Positions 1 through 6,203 of a DNA stretch of 7,198 nucleotides are shown here, one piece after another. The stretch is from Syntrophaceae bacterium (GTDB lineage: Bacteria; Desulfobacterota; Syntrophia; Syntrophales; UBA5619), in assembly GCA_023249795.1 (NCBI GenBank), contig JAHFBU010000084.1, forward strand, positions 1 to 7,198, in the 5' to 3' direction. The stretch's first letter is position 1; each line of letters starts with the position of its first letter. The position numbers were made by a program, and so were the translations under genes. The notes below the pieces were generated by a model. It did not search any database, was not told the DNA's origin, and saw only the letters and a list, made by a program, of their open reading frames with translations.

Positions 1-1070
1 AGTTGACCGCTGGTCACCACCAGGTCGTCTTTCTTGACGCCGCTGAGAATGGCGACCTGATCGCCGCGCATGGGACCCGCGCTGACGAAGGTCTGCCGGA
101 CCGACAGGATCGGTTTGCCGTCCGGACCCTTGCCGCTTTCTTCGATGATGAAGACGGTTTCGCCATACGGGTTGTAGCTGACGGCCGTCTGGGGAAGCGT
201 CAGATAGGGCTGTTTCGCCCCGGCCTGGATCCTGATTACGGCGAACATCCCCGGAAGAAGCTTGTGTCCCGGATTGGCAAAGGTGGCCTCAACCTGCACA
301 TTGCGGCTCTCGATTTCCACCTTCGGATTGATCGTGGTGATCCGGCCGCTGAAGGTTTGTCCGGCATAGGCATCGATGGAGGCGACAACCAACTGGCCTG
401 GAGATATCCGCGAGAGTTCCTGCTGCGGCAGCAGGAAGTCGATATACAGGGTGTCCAGGGATTGGAGGGTAACGATCCTGTCGCCGGGATTCACATACTG
501 CCCGGGATTGACCATGTTGATGCCCAGCCGCCCGTCAAAGGGGGCTCGAATGGTCTTTTTCCCGACAATCGCCGCCTGCTGGGAGACCTGCGCCCGCTTT
601 CCCTTGAGATCCGCCGCGTCGGCGTCGATGGCGGCCTGACTCACCGCTTGCGCCGCGTACTGTTTCAGATCCCGATCATGGACGACCTCGGCCAGCTCCG
701 CCGCGGCTTCGAGGGAGCGCAACTGAGCGATGTCCGCGTCGGCGTTGAGCTGCGCCAGGATACGGCCCTCCTGGACCTCTTCCCCCGGTCTGAACTGAAC
801 GGATCGTACGATACCGGCGATTTCGCTGGCCACCTCGACGCCGCGTACCGCGCGCAGGCTGCCCACGGCCTGAAGCTCCGCCTGCCAGGCCTGAACGCCG
901 GCCCGGACCGCGGTTACCGTCACGGGCGGCATCTTCTGGGCGGCCATCGCGCGTCGGCTCATCCTCGCCTGGAAGGCCTTGTAACCGAAGATACCGCCGA
1001 ATACGATGCCGACGACAAGCAGCATGATCACCATGCCCAAAATCATGTTCCTGTGTTTACGGAAATTCAT
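1..1070 (-). CDS. RND efflux periplasmic adaptor (HlyD/AcrA-type membrane fusion protein), 3' end cut by window
   Basis: The product is the periplasmic adaptor that would join an inner-membrane RND pump to the outer-membrane channel encoded just upstream. The 356 visible residues read in order as follows. A short basic N-terminus leads into one membrane anchor (about 9-30). The first half of a biotinyl-lipoyl-like barrel follows (about 76-108, with IAGIVRSVQFRPGEEVQEG), then an alpha-helical hairpin (about 110-168). The second lipoyl half is at about 172-204 (TIRAPFDGRLGINMVNPGQY). A beta-barrel domain and the membrane-proximal domain (to about 350, VSAGPMRGDQVAILSGVK) complete it. The APFDGRLG motif is typical of the MexH/AcrA-like adaptors. 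The frame is still open at base 1, so an estimated 15-40 residues are missing. The ATG at 1068-1070 is supported by an AAGGAG ribosome site (1079-1084) inside the end of the upstream gene, 8 bases away. The substrate cannot be read from the sequence. Confidence 0.95.
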   Translation of the reverse strand, partial: MNFRKHRNMILGMVIMLLVVGIVFGGIFGYKAFQARMSRRAMAAQKMPPVTVTAVRAGVQAWQAELQAVGSLRAVRGVEVASEIAGIVRSVQFRPGEEVQEGRILAQLNADADIAQLRSLEAAAELAEVVHDRDLKQYAAQAVSQAAIDADAADLKGKRAQVSQQAAIVGKKTIRAPFDGRLGINMVNPGQYVNPGDRIVTLQSLDTLYIDFLLPQQELSRISPGQLVVASIDAYAGQTFSGRITTINPKVEIESRNVQVEATFANPGHKLLPGMFAVIRIQAGAKQPYLTLPQTAVSYNPYGETVFIIEESGKGPDGKPILSVRQTFVSAGPMRGDQVAILSGVKKDDLVVTSGQ

Positions 1071-1075
1071 GTCTG

Positions 1076-2578
1076 TCACTCCTTGGCCGTCCCTGCCGTT
1101 GTCTTATCCCGCGGGTTGCGATTCCACCACCCGCCTCCCAAGGCCTGATAGAGCGCAGCCGTGTCGGCAAAGCGCGTTGCCTGCGCCCGGACGACGCCGA
1201 TGAGCGCCTCCTGGTACTGCCGCTGGGCGTTGAGCAGGGTGAGATAGCTCACGGCGCCGAGCTGAAACTGCCTCCGGGTGAGATCGAGGGATCTCTTGGC
1301 GATCCCTTCGGCAGCCGCCTGGGCATTGAGGGTTCGCGCATCGGCCTCCAGTGCGCGAAGCACATCGGCCACCGTCTGAAAGGATCCCAGCACCGTCTCG
1401 CGATACTGCGCAGCCGCCTGATCATAGAGGGCCGCGGCGGCTCGCTGCCGCGCCGATAGCGTCCCCCCATGAACGACGGGTTGCAGCAAACCGGCGCCGA
1501 TATTCCAGATCGTTGAGGGGCCGTTGAAGAGGCTGCCTGCCGAGGCCGCCATCGACCCGAAACCGCCGGTCAGGGTGATCTGGGGGTAGAGCTGAGCGGT
1601 CGCGACGCCTACATGGGCGCTTGCCGCATGGAGAAGCGCCTCCGCGGCCACGATGTCCGGACGCTGGCGCACGAGGGAGGAGGGCAGACTCACGGGCAGT
1701 TCCTCGGGAAGCGTGAACCCGTCGAGGGAAAACTCGGGCAGGTCCGCCTCACCCGGCAGTTTGCCTGCGAGCACCGCCAGTTGATGTCGTGTCTGTTCGA
1801 GATCCCTTTCCAGCGGCGGCAGGGTTGCCTCTGTCTGCGCCAGTTGCGTTTGCTGTGCCAAAACATCGGGCAGAGAGACGCCGCCGAGCTCAAGCCGGCG
1901 CTGAACCACGGCAAGTTGTTCCTCCTGCAGGGCCGCGATTTCGCGGATTGCACGGATCTGAGACCTCAGGGAGGCCTCCTTCACGGCCGTGACGACCATG
2001 GTGGAGGTGAGTGTAAGCAGGGCTCCCTCAAGCTGAAATTTCTGAAATTCGATCTGGGAATCGAGCGCTTCCAACTGACGCCGTGTGGCTCCGAAGAGAT
2101 CAAATGTGTAAGAGACATTCACGGAGGCGTTGATGAGGGTAAAAGCGGCATTGGACGTATCCGGCTGGCCGACCTGGGCGCCCGACGTCTTTTGGCGGCT
2201 GGCCGAGACGTTTGCATCCACATTCGGGAGGAGCGCCCCGAATTGCGCCCGGCGGTTCTCCTGAGCCTCAAGAATCCTCGCTCGCGCCAGGGCAAGGGTC
2301 GGGCTGTCCGCAAGGGCCCGGCGGATCAGCCGGTCGAGCGGCTCGGAACGAAACAACGTCCACCACTCCCCGGGGATCTCCTGCCCCGGGACGAATCGCT
2401 GCGATGCCCCGCCGGTTCCGGCTGTGCCGGCGGTCTTCTCCGGGAGGGGTGCGGCGGTATAGGATCCGGTGACCGGGGGTTGCGGAGGATGGAAATCGGG
2501 GCCGACGGCACAGCCGGCCAGGGCCATCGCAGCCGCCGTCGTCACGATGAAGACCGGCAAACACAAAAATTGATTCAT
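1076..2578 (-). CDS. NodT/OprM-family outer-membrane efflux channel lipoprotein
   Basis: This is the outer-membrane channel (TolC/OprM superfamily, NodT class) of a tripartite efflux pump. The 500-residue length is normal for the family. A signal peptide ends in the lipobox LAGC, with the lipidated cysteine at residue 23, followed by AVGPDF as in many NodT lipoproteins. Two long helical repeats follow. The second contains the family hallmark VRQRPDIVAAEALLHAA followed by VGVATAQLYPQITLTGGFG. A longer reading with an upstream ATG at 2624-2626 is possible. I chose the ATG at 2576-2578 because it puts the signal peptide at the N-terminus and has a GGGGAG site (2585-2590) 6 bases away. The stop TGA (1076-1078) lies 5 bases before the adaptor gene, so the two are co-transcribed. 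Channel-first order is less common than adaptor-pump-channel. The ribosome site lies in potential secondary structure (see the leader entry). Confidence 0.96.
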   Translation of the reverse strand: MNQFLCLPVFIVTTAAAMALAGCAVGPDFHPPQPPVTGSYTAAPLPEKTAGTAGTGGASQRFVPGQEIPGEWWTLFRSEPLDRLIRRALADSPTLALARARILEAQENRRAQFGALLPNVDANVSASRQKTSGAQVGQPDTSNAAFTLINASVNVSYTFDLFGATRRQLEALDSQIEFQKFQLEGALLTLTSTMVVTAVKEASLRSQIRAIREIAALQEEQLAVVQRRLELGGVSLPDVLAQQTQLAQTEATLPPLERDLEQTRHQLAVLAGKLPGEADLPEFSLDGFTLPEELPVSLPSSLVRQRPDIVAAEALLHAASAHVGVATAQLYPQITLTGGFGSMAASAGSLFNGPSTIWNIGAGLLQPVVHGGTLSARQRAAAALYDQAAAQYRETVLGSFQTVADVLRALEADARTLNAQAAAEGIAKRSLDLTRRQFQLGAVSYLTLLNAQRQYQEALIGVVRAQATRFADTAALYQALGGGWWNRNPRDKTTAGTAKE

Positions 2579-2645
2579 GGCTATCTCCCCGGCTTTGTAA
2601 GTAATGGATAACGCCGGGCATGGCAACGGTCGAACTTAGATAGCC
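2579..2645 (-). promoter_or_regulatory. Leader of the NodT gene with nested inverted repeats over the ribosome site
   Basis: Read on the minus strand, GGCTATCT (2645-2638) is perfectly complementary to AGATAGCC (2586-2579), which directly precedes the ATG. Inside it, CCCGGC (2618-2613) is complementary to GCCGGG (2593-2588). The GGGGAG Shine-Dalgarno site (2585-2590) is therefore covered by one stem or the other. This could limit translation of the efflux channel until the structure opens. The repeats are seen directly; the regulatory role is inference. If transcription starts near 2641, as the promoter candidate predicts, most of the outer 5' arm would not be in the mRNA and only the inner 6-bp GC stem would act. 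Confidence 0.4.
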
Positions 2646-2647
2646 TG

Positions 2648-2676
2648 TTGATAGGGTAAACCTCACAACCTATCAA
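2648..2676. promoter_or_regulatory. Symmetric promoter/operator candidate between the two operons
   Basis: TTGATAGG (2648-2655) and CCTATCAA (2669-2676) form a perfect 8-bp inverted repeat with a 13-base spacer. On the minus strand this reads as a -35 TTGATA (2676-2671; 5 of 6 matches to TTGACA), 17 bases, and a -10 TATCAA (2653-2648; 4 of 6 matches to TATAAT). That would start the NodT mRNA near 2641, about 63 bases before its ATG. Because the element is symmetric, the plus strand has the same hexamers and spacing, which would give a leader of roughly 250 bases for the right-hand operon. It could equally be the operator of a dimeric repressor such as a TetR-type protein. The minus-strand promoter use is the more likely. 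Confidence 0.45.
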
Positions 2677-2839
2677 TTCCAAGGCAAAATCCCCATCCTC
2701 TGCCGCCTGCATCTTGCAGCGGTCGCAGCGTCGCGCCAGGAAGGTTGAAATGGACGGCCCAAGGTAGCTTCCCCCTGCCAATCCGCTCCTATTCGATCCA
2801 TATTGTCGTCCGCTCCCTGCCGCGATAGCGTCGCAAAGA

Positions 2840-2856
2840 CGGGAAGATCCTTCCCG
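2840..2856. repeat. Short perfect hairpin in intergenic DNA
   Basis: CGGGAAG (2840-2846) and CTTCCCG (2850-2856) form a perfect 7-bp stem with a 3-base loop. No T-run follows on either strand, so it does not look like an intrinsic terminator. It would lie in the leader of the right-hand operon if transcription starts upstream of it. Function unknown. Confidence 0.5.
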
Positions 2857-2876
2857 CCGCAATCCCGCGGAACGCC

Positions 2877-2906
2877 GATCCATCCGGCGGTGGCCGGGGA
2901 TGGATC
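2877..2906. repeat. Nine-bp inverted repeat just upstream of the DUF1499 gene
   Basis: GATCCATCC (2877-2885) and GGATGGATC (2898-2906) are perfect complements around a 12-base GC-rich loop. The loop and its edges also contain CCGG (2884-2887 and 2894-2897), which allows an alternative stem. The element ends 24 bases before the chosen start of the DUF1499 gene and 14 bases before its AAGGGAG ribosome site. A leader hairpin or protein-binding palindrome is possible. It lacks the T-run of a terminator. Confidence 0.5.
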
Positions 2907-2930
2907 ATGCGTCTTCAGAGAAGGGAGCAG

Positions 2931-3410
2931 ATGAAGATCACATTATACATCCTGGGCTCCATCGTCCTGGCACTCACGGCCTTATATGTCGTCAGTTTCT
3001 TATATCTGTCGCTTGATTCAAAAAGAGCCCGCGAAACCGGCCTTGTCGGAGGAAAGCTGAGAGAATGCCCCGGCACGCCGAATTGCGTCTCAAGCGAATC
3101 GCCGGACATACGGTTCCGCATCGATCCGTTCGCGTACAGAGGATCTCCGACTGAGGCTTGGGGGCAGATCCATGAGGCGATCAAGGAATCCGGGGGGAAC
3201 GTGGAGTGGCGTACGGATTCCTACCTCTGGGCCACCTTCAGGACAAGGCTCTGGCATTTTGTCGACGATCTTGAGCTTCGCCCGGATACGGCAAACAGGC
3301 TCATCCATGTGAGATCCGCTTCCAGAGTGGGCAAAGGCGATTTCGGCGCGAACAGAAAACGCATCGAGCAAATCAGGCGTTTTTTCAGCAAGCATCAGGA
3401 CCATGGCTGA
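2931..3410 (+). CDS. Membrane-anchored DUF1499 family protein
   Basis: This 159-residue protein belongs to the DUF1499 family, whose molecular function is not established. One hydrophobic segment (about 4-28) at the very N-terminus should anchor it in the inner membrane. The rest would probably lie outside the cytoplasm. The family signature is clear: LRECPGTPNCVSSES at about 43-57 with two cysteines (46 and 52), the central TDSYLWATFRTRLWHFVDDLELR block (about 95-117), and the C-terminal VRSASRVGKGDFGANRKRIEQIR (about 127-149). The ATG at 2931 is chosen because AAGGGAG (2921-2927) precedes it and the hydrophobic stretch starts at once. An in-frame ATG at 2907 would add eight polar residues and sits against the inverted repeat. 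Its stop overlaps the next gene by 8 bases, so it is the first gene of the operon. Confidence 0.92.
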   Translation: MKITLYILGSIVLALTALYVVSFLYLSLDSKRARETGLVGGKLRECPGTPNCVSSESPDIRFRIDPFAYRGSPTEAWGQIHEAIKESGGNVEWRTDSYLWATFRTRLWHFVDDLELRPDTANRLIHVRSASRVGKGDFGANRKRIEQIRRFFSKHQDHG

Positions 3411-4113
3411 TATGCAAAACACGGGCAGTTATATGAAGCCACTCGTCCTTGCCGCCGTCATCCTCGGGTTGATCGTCTCCCTGCAATGGTTCGGGATGGG
3501 CGGGAAGATCGCGGAAGCCAGGGCGTGGATAGAGGGGCTGGGTTATCTCGGCCCTTTTGTGTTTTCGGCCCTCTTCGCCCTGGCGACCGTGGTGGCCGTT
3601 CCCGCCTCCGCGCTGTCGATCGCGGCGGGGGCCATGTTCGGCTCGGTGGTCGGAACGATATCGGTGAGCGCGGGTTCAACCGCGGGGGCCGGGCTCGCAT
3701 TCCTTGTCGCAAGATATATTGCCCGCAAACCGGTCGAGCGCTGGCTCGGCAAGTATGACCCATTCAACAAACTGGATGAACTGACCGAAAAGAAGGGGGC
3801 GGCCATCGTAGCCGTAACCCGGTTGATCCCGCTGTTTCCTTTTCATCTTCTGAATTATGGCTTCGGCCTGACGAGGATCAAATTTACGACCTATCTGTTC
3901 TGGTCATGGTTATGCATGCTCCCCGGGACCGTGCTTTACGTAGCGGGGTCCGACATTATTTTCAAAACGGCGGCCAGGGGAGAGATCCCATGGGGCATCC
4001 TGGGTCTGTTTGCGGTATTCGCGGCGGGACTCTTCTTTCTGATCAGATTCGCCCGCGGCTTTTTGGACGCGGGTGCAAAGAGGCCGGAAGGAAAAGGGCA
4101 AAATGAAGTTTGA
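3403..4113 (+). CDS. VTT-domain (TVP38/TMEM64, DedA-like) membrane protein
   Basis: This 236-residue polytopic inner-membrane protein is of the VTT/SNARE-associated (TVP38/TMEM64) family. Relatives in the wider DedA/VTT group are implicated in lipid scrambling or transport. A first helix (about 12-31) is followed by hydrophobic segments at about 46-70, 72-105, 135-155, 162-184 and 196-218. The VTT core is seen in PASALSIAAGAMFGSVVGT (about 67-85), the glycine-rich SAGSTAGAGLAFLVARYIAR (about 89-108) and the conserved TRLIPLFPFHLLNYGFGLT (about 139-157). The last two contain the arginines and prolines typical of the family. The start is uncertain. The ATG at 3403 has AGGA only 2 bases away, the in-frame ATG at 3412 has it 11 bases away, and both overlap or abut the DUF1499 stop. 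The 3' end overlaps the flavoprotein gene by 11 bases. Pairing or fusion of VTT proteins with MerA-like flavoproteins is known in other bacteria. Confidence 0.93.
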   Translation: MADMQNTGSYMKPLVLAAVILGLIVSLQWFGMGGKIAEARAWIEGLGYLGPFVFSALFALATVVAVPASALSIAAGAMFGSVVGTISVSAGSTAGAGLAFLVARYIARKPVERWLGKYDPFNKLDELTEKKGAAIVAVTRLIPLFPFHLLNYGFGLTRIKFTTYLFWSWLCMLPGTVLYVAGSDIIFKTAARGEIPWGILGLFAVFAAGLFFLIRFARGFLDAGAKRPEGKGQNEV

Positions 4114-5521
4114 CTATCACGTCATCGTTATCGGCGCCGGAGGAGCGGGCATTTCGACGGCTTCGGGGTGCGCGATGTTCGGGGCTAAAACGGCGATGAT
4201 CGAAAAAGGCGCCATCGGCGGTGAATGCCTGAAGTCCGGATGCGTGCCCAGCAAGGCGCTGATCAACGGGGCGCATATCATAAAGGCCATTCATTCAGCC
4301 GGCGCGTATGGGATTTCAGCAGAGCTGCACGGGGTCGATTTCCTGAAATTGCTGGACCACGGGAAGTCGGCCATTGATGCGATCGCCGCCCGCGAGTCGA
4401 AAGAAAAGTTCACGGGCATGGGCATCGATGTGATCGACGGCGAAGGCGTATTCACAGACCGGCATACCGTCAGGATAGGCTCCCGCTCCATAACCGGCAA
4501 GTACATCGTCATTGCCGCGGGATCGAGGCCGATGGTCCCTCCGATCCCCGGACTTCAGAACACCCCTTACCTGACCAACGAGACGATCTTCGATCTCAAG
4601 AGGCTTCCCGCGCACCTGGTCATCCTCGGCGGAGGTCCGGTCGGGCTCGAATTTGGCCAGACGTTCAGATATCTGGGCGCGGACGTGACCATCATAGACC
4701 TGCTTCCCCGTCTTTTCCCGAAGGATGATCCCGAGGTCGCGGCCGTTCTGGAGAAGAAGTTCAGATCGGAAGGCGTCCGGCTGCTCCTGTCGTCCAGAAT
4801 ACTTGAAGTCGCCAAAGCGGGAGAAGAGATATCGGTCGCAATCGAGAATATGGGTTCGAGGCAGGAGATAAAAGGCGACGCGCTCTTGGTTGCGTTGGGG
4901 AGGGCGCCCGGGCTTGAGGGGCTGGGTATTGAAAATGCGCAGGTAACGCTGGATACGCATGGGTATGTCAGGACCGGTGAGGACATGCGTACCAACATCA
5001 GACATATCTTCGCATGCGGAGACGTCACCGGCCAATTTCAGTTCAGCCATATGGCGGGCTACCAGGCCGGCATCGTCGTCAGAAATATCATATCGCCCAT
5101 CGGCGCGAAGGCGGACTATTCCTTCGTGCCGTGGGTCACCTTCACCAAGCCCGAAGTCGCCCATGTGGGCTATACCGAGCAGATTGCCCGGTCGATGGGG
5201 ATCTTCCGCGAGTCGGTCGTCGTTGATATGGAACTGTCGGACAGGGCCGTGTTGGAATTTCAAAAAGAGGGGTTCATTAAATTTGTTCTTGGAAAGCGGA
5301 ACAGACTTCTGGGCGTTACGATCGTCGGCGACAGGGCAAGCGAGATGATCGGACTGGCCTCGCTTGCGTTGATACGCAAAATGAGCGGTACGGCCTTTTA
5401 CCCGATGATCATGCCGTACCCGACGGACGCCGAGTTGTACCGTTCTGCCTCCAAGGTATTGTTGAAAAACGCCTTGAAGCCGTGGATAAAAAAACTGGTG
5501 AGGAGATTCCTTGTCGGATGA
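4103..5521 (+). CDS. Mercuric-reductase-like FAD/NAD(P)-dependent disulfide oxidoreductase
   Basis: This 472-residue class I pyridine nucleotide-disulfide oxidoreductase belongs to the lipoamide dehydrogenase/glutathione reductase/MerA superfamily. Visible features are the FAD Rossmann motif GAGGAG (11-16) and the redox disulfide in GGECLKSGCVPSKAL (Cys42 and Cys47). The IAAGSRP segment is at 137-143 and the NAD(P) motif GGGPVG at 176-181, with Asp199 at the end of the next strand, suggesting NADH. The second FAD motif IFACGDV is at 302-308, followed by a C-terminal dimerisation domain. In that domain the usual His-Pro-Thr-x-x-Glu reads Tyr439-Pro-Thr-Asp-Ala-Glu444. A Tyr at this place is a MerA-like trait. 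It lacks both an N-terminal HMA domain and the C-terminal Cys-Cys pair of true MerA, so mercury reduction is not supported. The tail (about 455-472) is basic and amphipathic. The ATG at 4103 with AAGGG (4094-4098) puts the FAD motif at the expected place; an upstream in-frame ATG at 4073 adds ten charged residues. Confidence 0.93.
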   Translation: MKFDYHVIVIGAGGAGISTASGCAMFGAKTAMIEKGAIGGECLKSGCVPSKALINGAHIIKAIHSAGAYGISAELHGVDFLKLLDHGKSAIDAIAARESKEKFTGMGIDVIDGEGVFTDRHTVRIGSRSITGKYIVIAAGSRPMVPPIPGLQNTPYLTNETIFDLKRLPAHLVILGGGPVGLEFGQTFRYLGADVTIIDLLPRLFPKDDPEVAAVLEKKFRSEGVRLLLSSRILEVAKAGEEISVAIENMGSRQEIKGDALLVALGRAPGLEGLGIENAQVTLDTHGYVRTGEDMRTNIRHIFACGDVTGQFQFSHMAGYQAGIVVRNIISPIGAKADYSFVPWVTFTKPEVAHVGYTEQIARSMGIFRESVVVDMELSDRAVLEFQKEGFIKFVLGKRNRLLGVTIVGDRASEMIGLASLALIRKMSGTAFYPMIMPYPTDAELYRSASKVLLKNALKPWIKKLVRRFLVG

Positions 5522-6203
5522 GAATATCGGTTATCGTTCCCGTTTACAATGAAGCGGAAATCATAAGGCCGTTCATCGCCGGGTTGATGAAAACGGCGGC
5601 CGGATACGACCATGAGGTCATCGTGGTCGACGGCGCCCCCGGGGGCGGAACATTGAAGAGGGTGGAAGAACCGGAGGTCATAAAGATCGCCGCGCTGAGG
5701 GGCCGCGGCAACCAGATGAACGAGGGGCGTCGGCGGCAACGGGAGAAGTCCTTCTTTTCCTTCACGCCGATACGACCCTTCCTCACAACGCGTTTTCCGC
5801 CGTCACGAACGCATTGGCGGAGGCGAAATTCGTCGGGGGGGCGTTCAAACTGAACATTTTCCCGGGCGGTCCGCTGCTCGGATTTATATCGTCCAGCGCG
5901 AACCTGCGTGCAAGAGTGGCAAGGATGCCGTTCGGGGACCAGGCGATATTTATCCGAAAGAGCTATTTCGATGAAATCGGCGGTTATAAGGAACCATGCC
6001 TTTTCGAGGATCTGGAGCTGATGAAAAGGATCCGGAAACTCGGGGGCAGGATAACGATACTGGGTGATCCTGTCGCAACCTCGTCGAGACGGTGGCAAAA
6101 AGAGGGGGTTTTGTACGCGACACTGAGAAACGGGGTGATCCGGACGCTATACCGTCTGGGAGTCACCGCGGAGACATTGGAGAAATACTATGCGCACACA
6201 TAA
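5518..6203 (+). CDS. Family 2 glycosyltransferase, rSAM/selenodomain-associated type (TIGR04283-like), interrupted by a one-base frameshift
   Basis: The start ATG overlaps the flavoprotein stop as ATGA, and GAGGAG lies at 5500-5505. Residues 1-70 (ISVIVPVYNEAEII, VIVVDGAPGGGTL, RGRGNQMNEG) are read in one frame. The rest, from 5727 (ASAATGEVLLFLHADTTLP onward), is read in the -1 frame. Joined, they give a 228-residue protein, the usual size for this family. The nucleotide-sugar fold is complete: VPVYNE, the acidic LHADT at about 82-86 in the DxD position, GDQAIFIRKSYFDEIGGY (about 140-157), FEDLELMKR (163-171) and the family-typical SSRRWQKEG (189-197). Without correction the first frame ends at 5853. 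All conserved blocks survive on both sides, so a sequencing or assembly deletion of one G, or a very recent mutation, is likely. Donor and acceptor are unknown. These transferases are named for their recurrent association with the radical SAM/Cys-Sec family found next door. Confidence 0.88.
5722..5730 (+). other. Apparent -1 frameshift site in the glycosyltransferase gene
   Basis: The sequence GAGGGGCGT is read as Glu-Gly-Arg in the upstream frame. One extra G, or re-reading G5727, gives Glu-Gly-Ala and restores the frame ASAATGEVLLFLHADT. In-family sequences run MNxGAxxAxGDVLLFLHADT at this point, so the intended junction is well fixed. A run of four Gs is a common place for an indel. Confidence 0.85.

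Larger units (their letters stand above)
2579..2930. other. Divergent intergenic region, no convincing gene
   Basis: The 352 bases separate the leftward efflux operon from the rightward five-gene operon. Short open frames exist on both strands, but none has a ribosome site with a plausible protein. The left third is less GC-rich than the flanking genes and holds the symmetric promoter-like element and the NodT leader. The right half (about 2700-2930) is GC-rich and holds two hairpins. The pentamer GATAG (or its complement CTATC) occurs at 2581-2585, 2639-2643, 2650-2654, 2670-2674 and 2824-2828, which is more often than expected and may mark a regulator site. No divergent regulator gene is present in the window. 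Confidence 0.8.

Noticed and set aside
3..1148. Long plus-strand open frame of 381 codons
   Set aside because: It lies antisense to the adaptor gene, its translation shows no family motif, and the minus strand gives a complete HlyD/AcrA-type domain order.
1613..2611. Plus-strand open frame of 332 codons
   Set aside because: It is antisense to the NodT gene, which has a lipobox and family hallmarks. GC-rich codon bias explains the open antisense frame.
2840..2856. Intrinsic terminator
   Set aside because: The stem is good, but no T-run follows on either strand and no gene ends nearby.
2581..2883. Possible 100-residue minus-strand gene in the intergenic region
   Set aside because: There is no ribosome site, the composition is Arg/Ser-rich and low in information, and it runs over the promoter and leader structures of the NodT gene.
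4316..5263. Minus-strand open frame of 315 codons
   Set aside because: It is a shadow of the flavoprotein gene, whose FAD, NAD and disulfide motifs are all intact on the plus strand.
4103..5521. Annotation as true mercuric reductase (merA)
   Set aside because: The C-terminal vicinal cysteines and the HMA domain are missing, and no mer genes (merR, merT, merP) are present.
5722..5730. Programmed -1 ribosomal frameshift
   Set aside because: The site does not fit the canonical X-XXY-YYZ slippery heptamer, and I see no obvious downstream stimulatory structure. A one-base G deletion is simpler.
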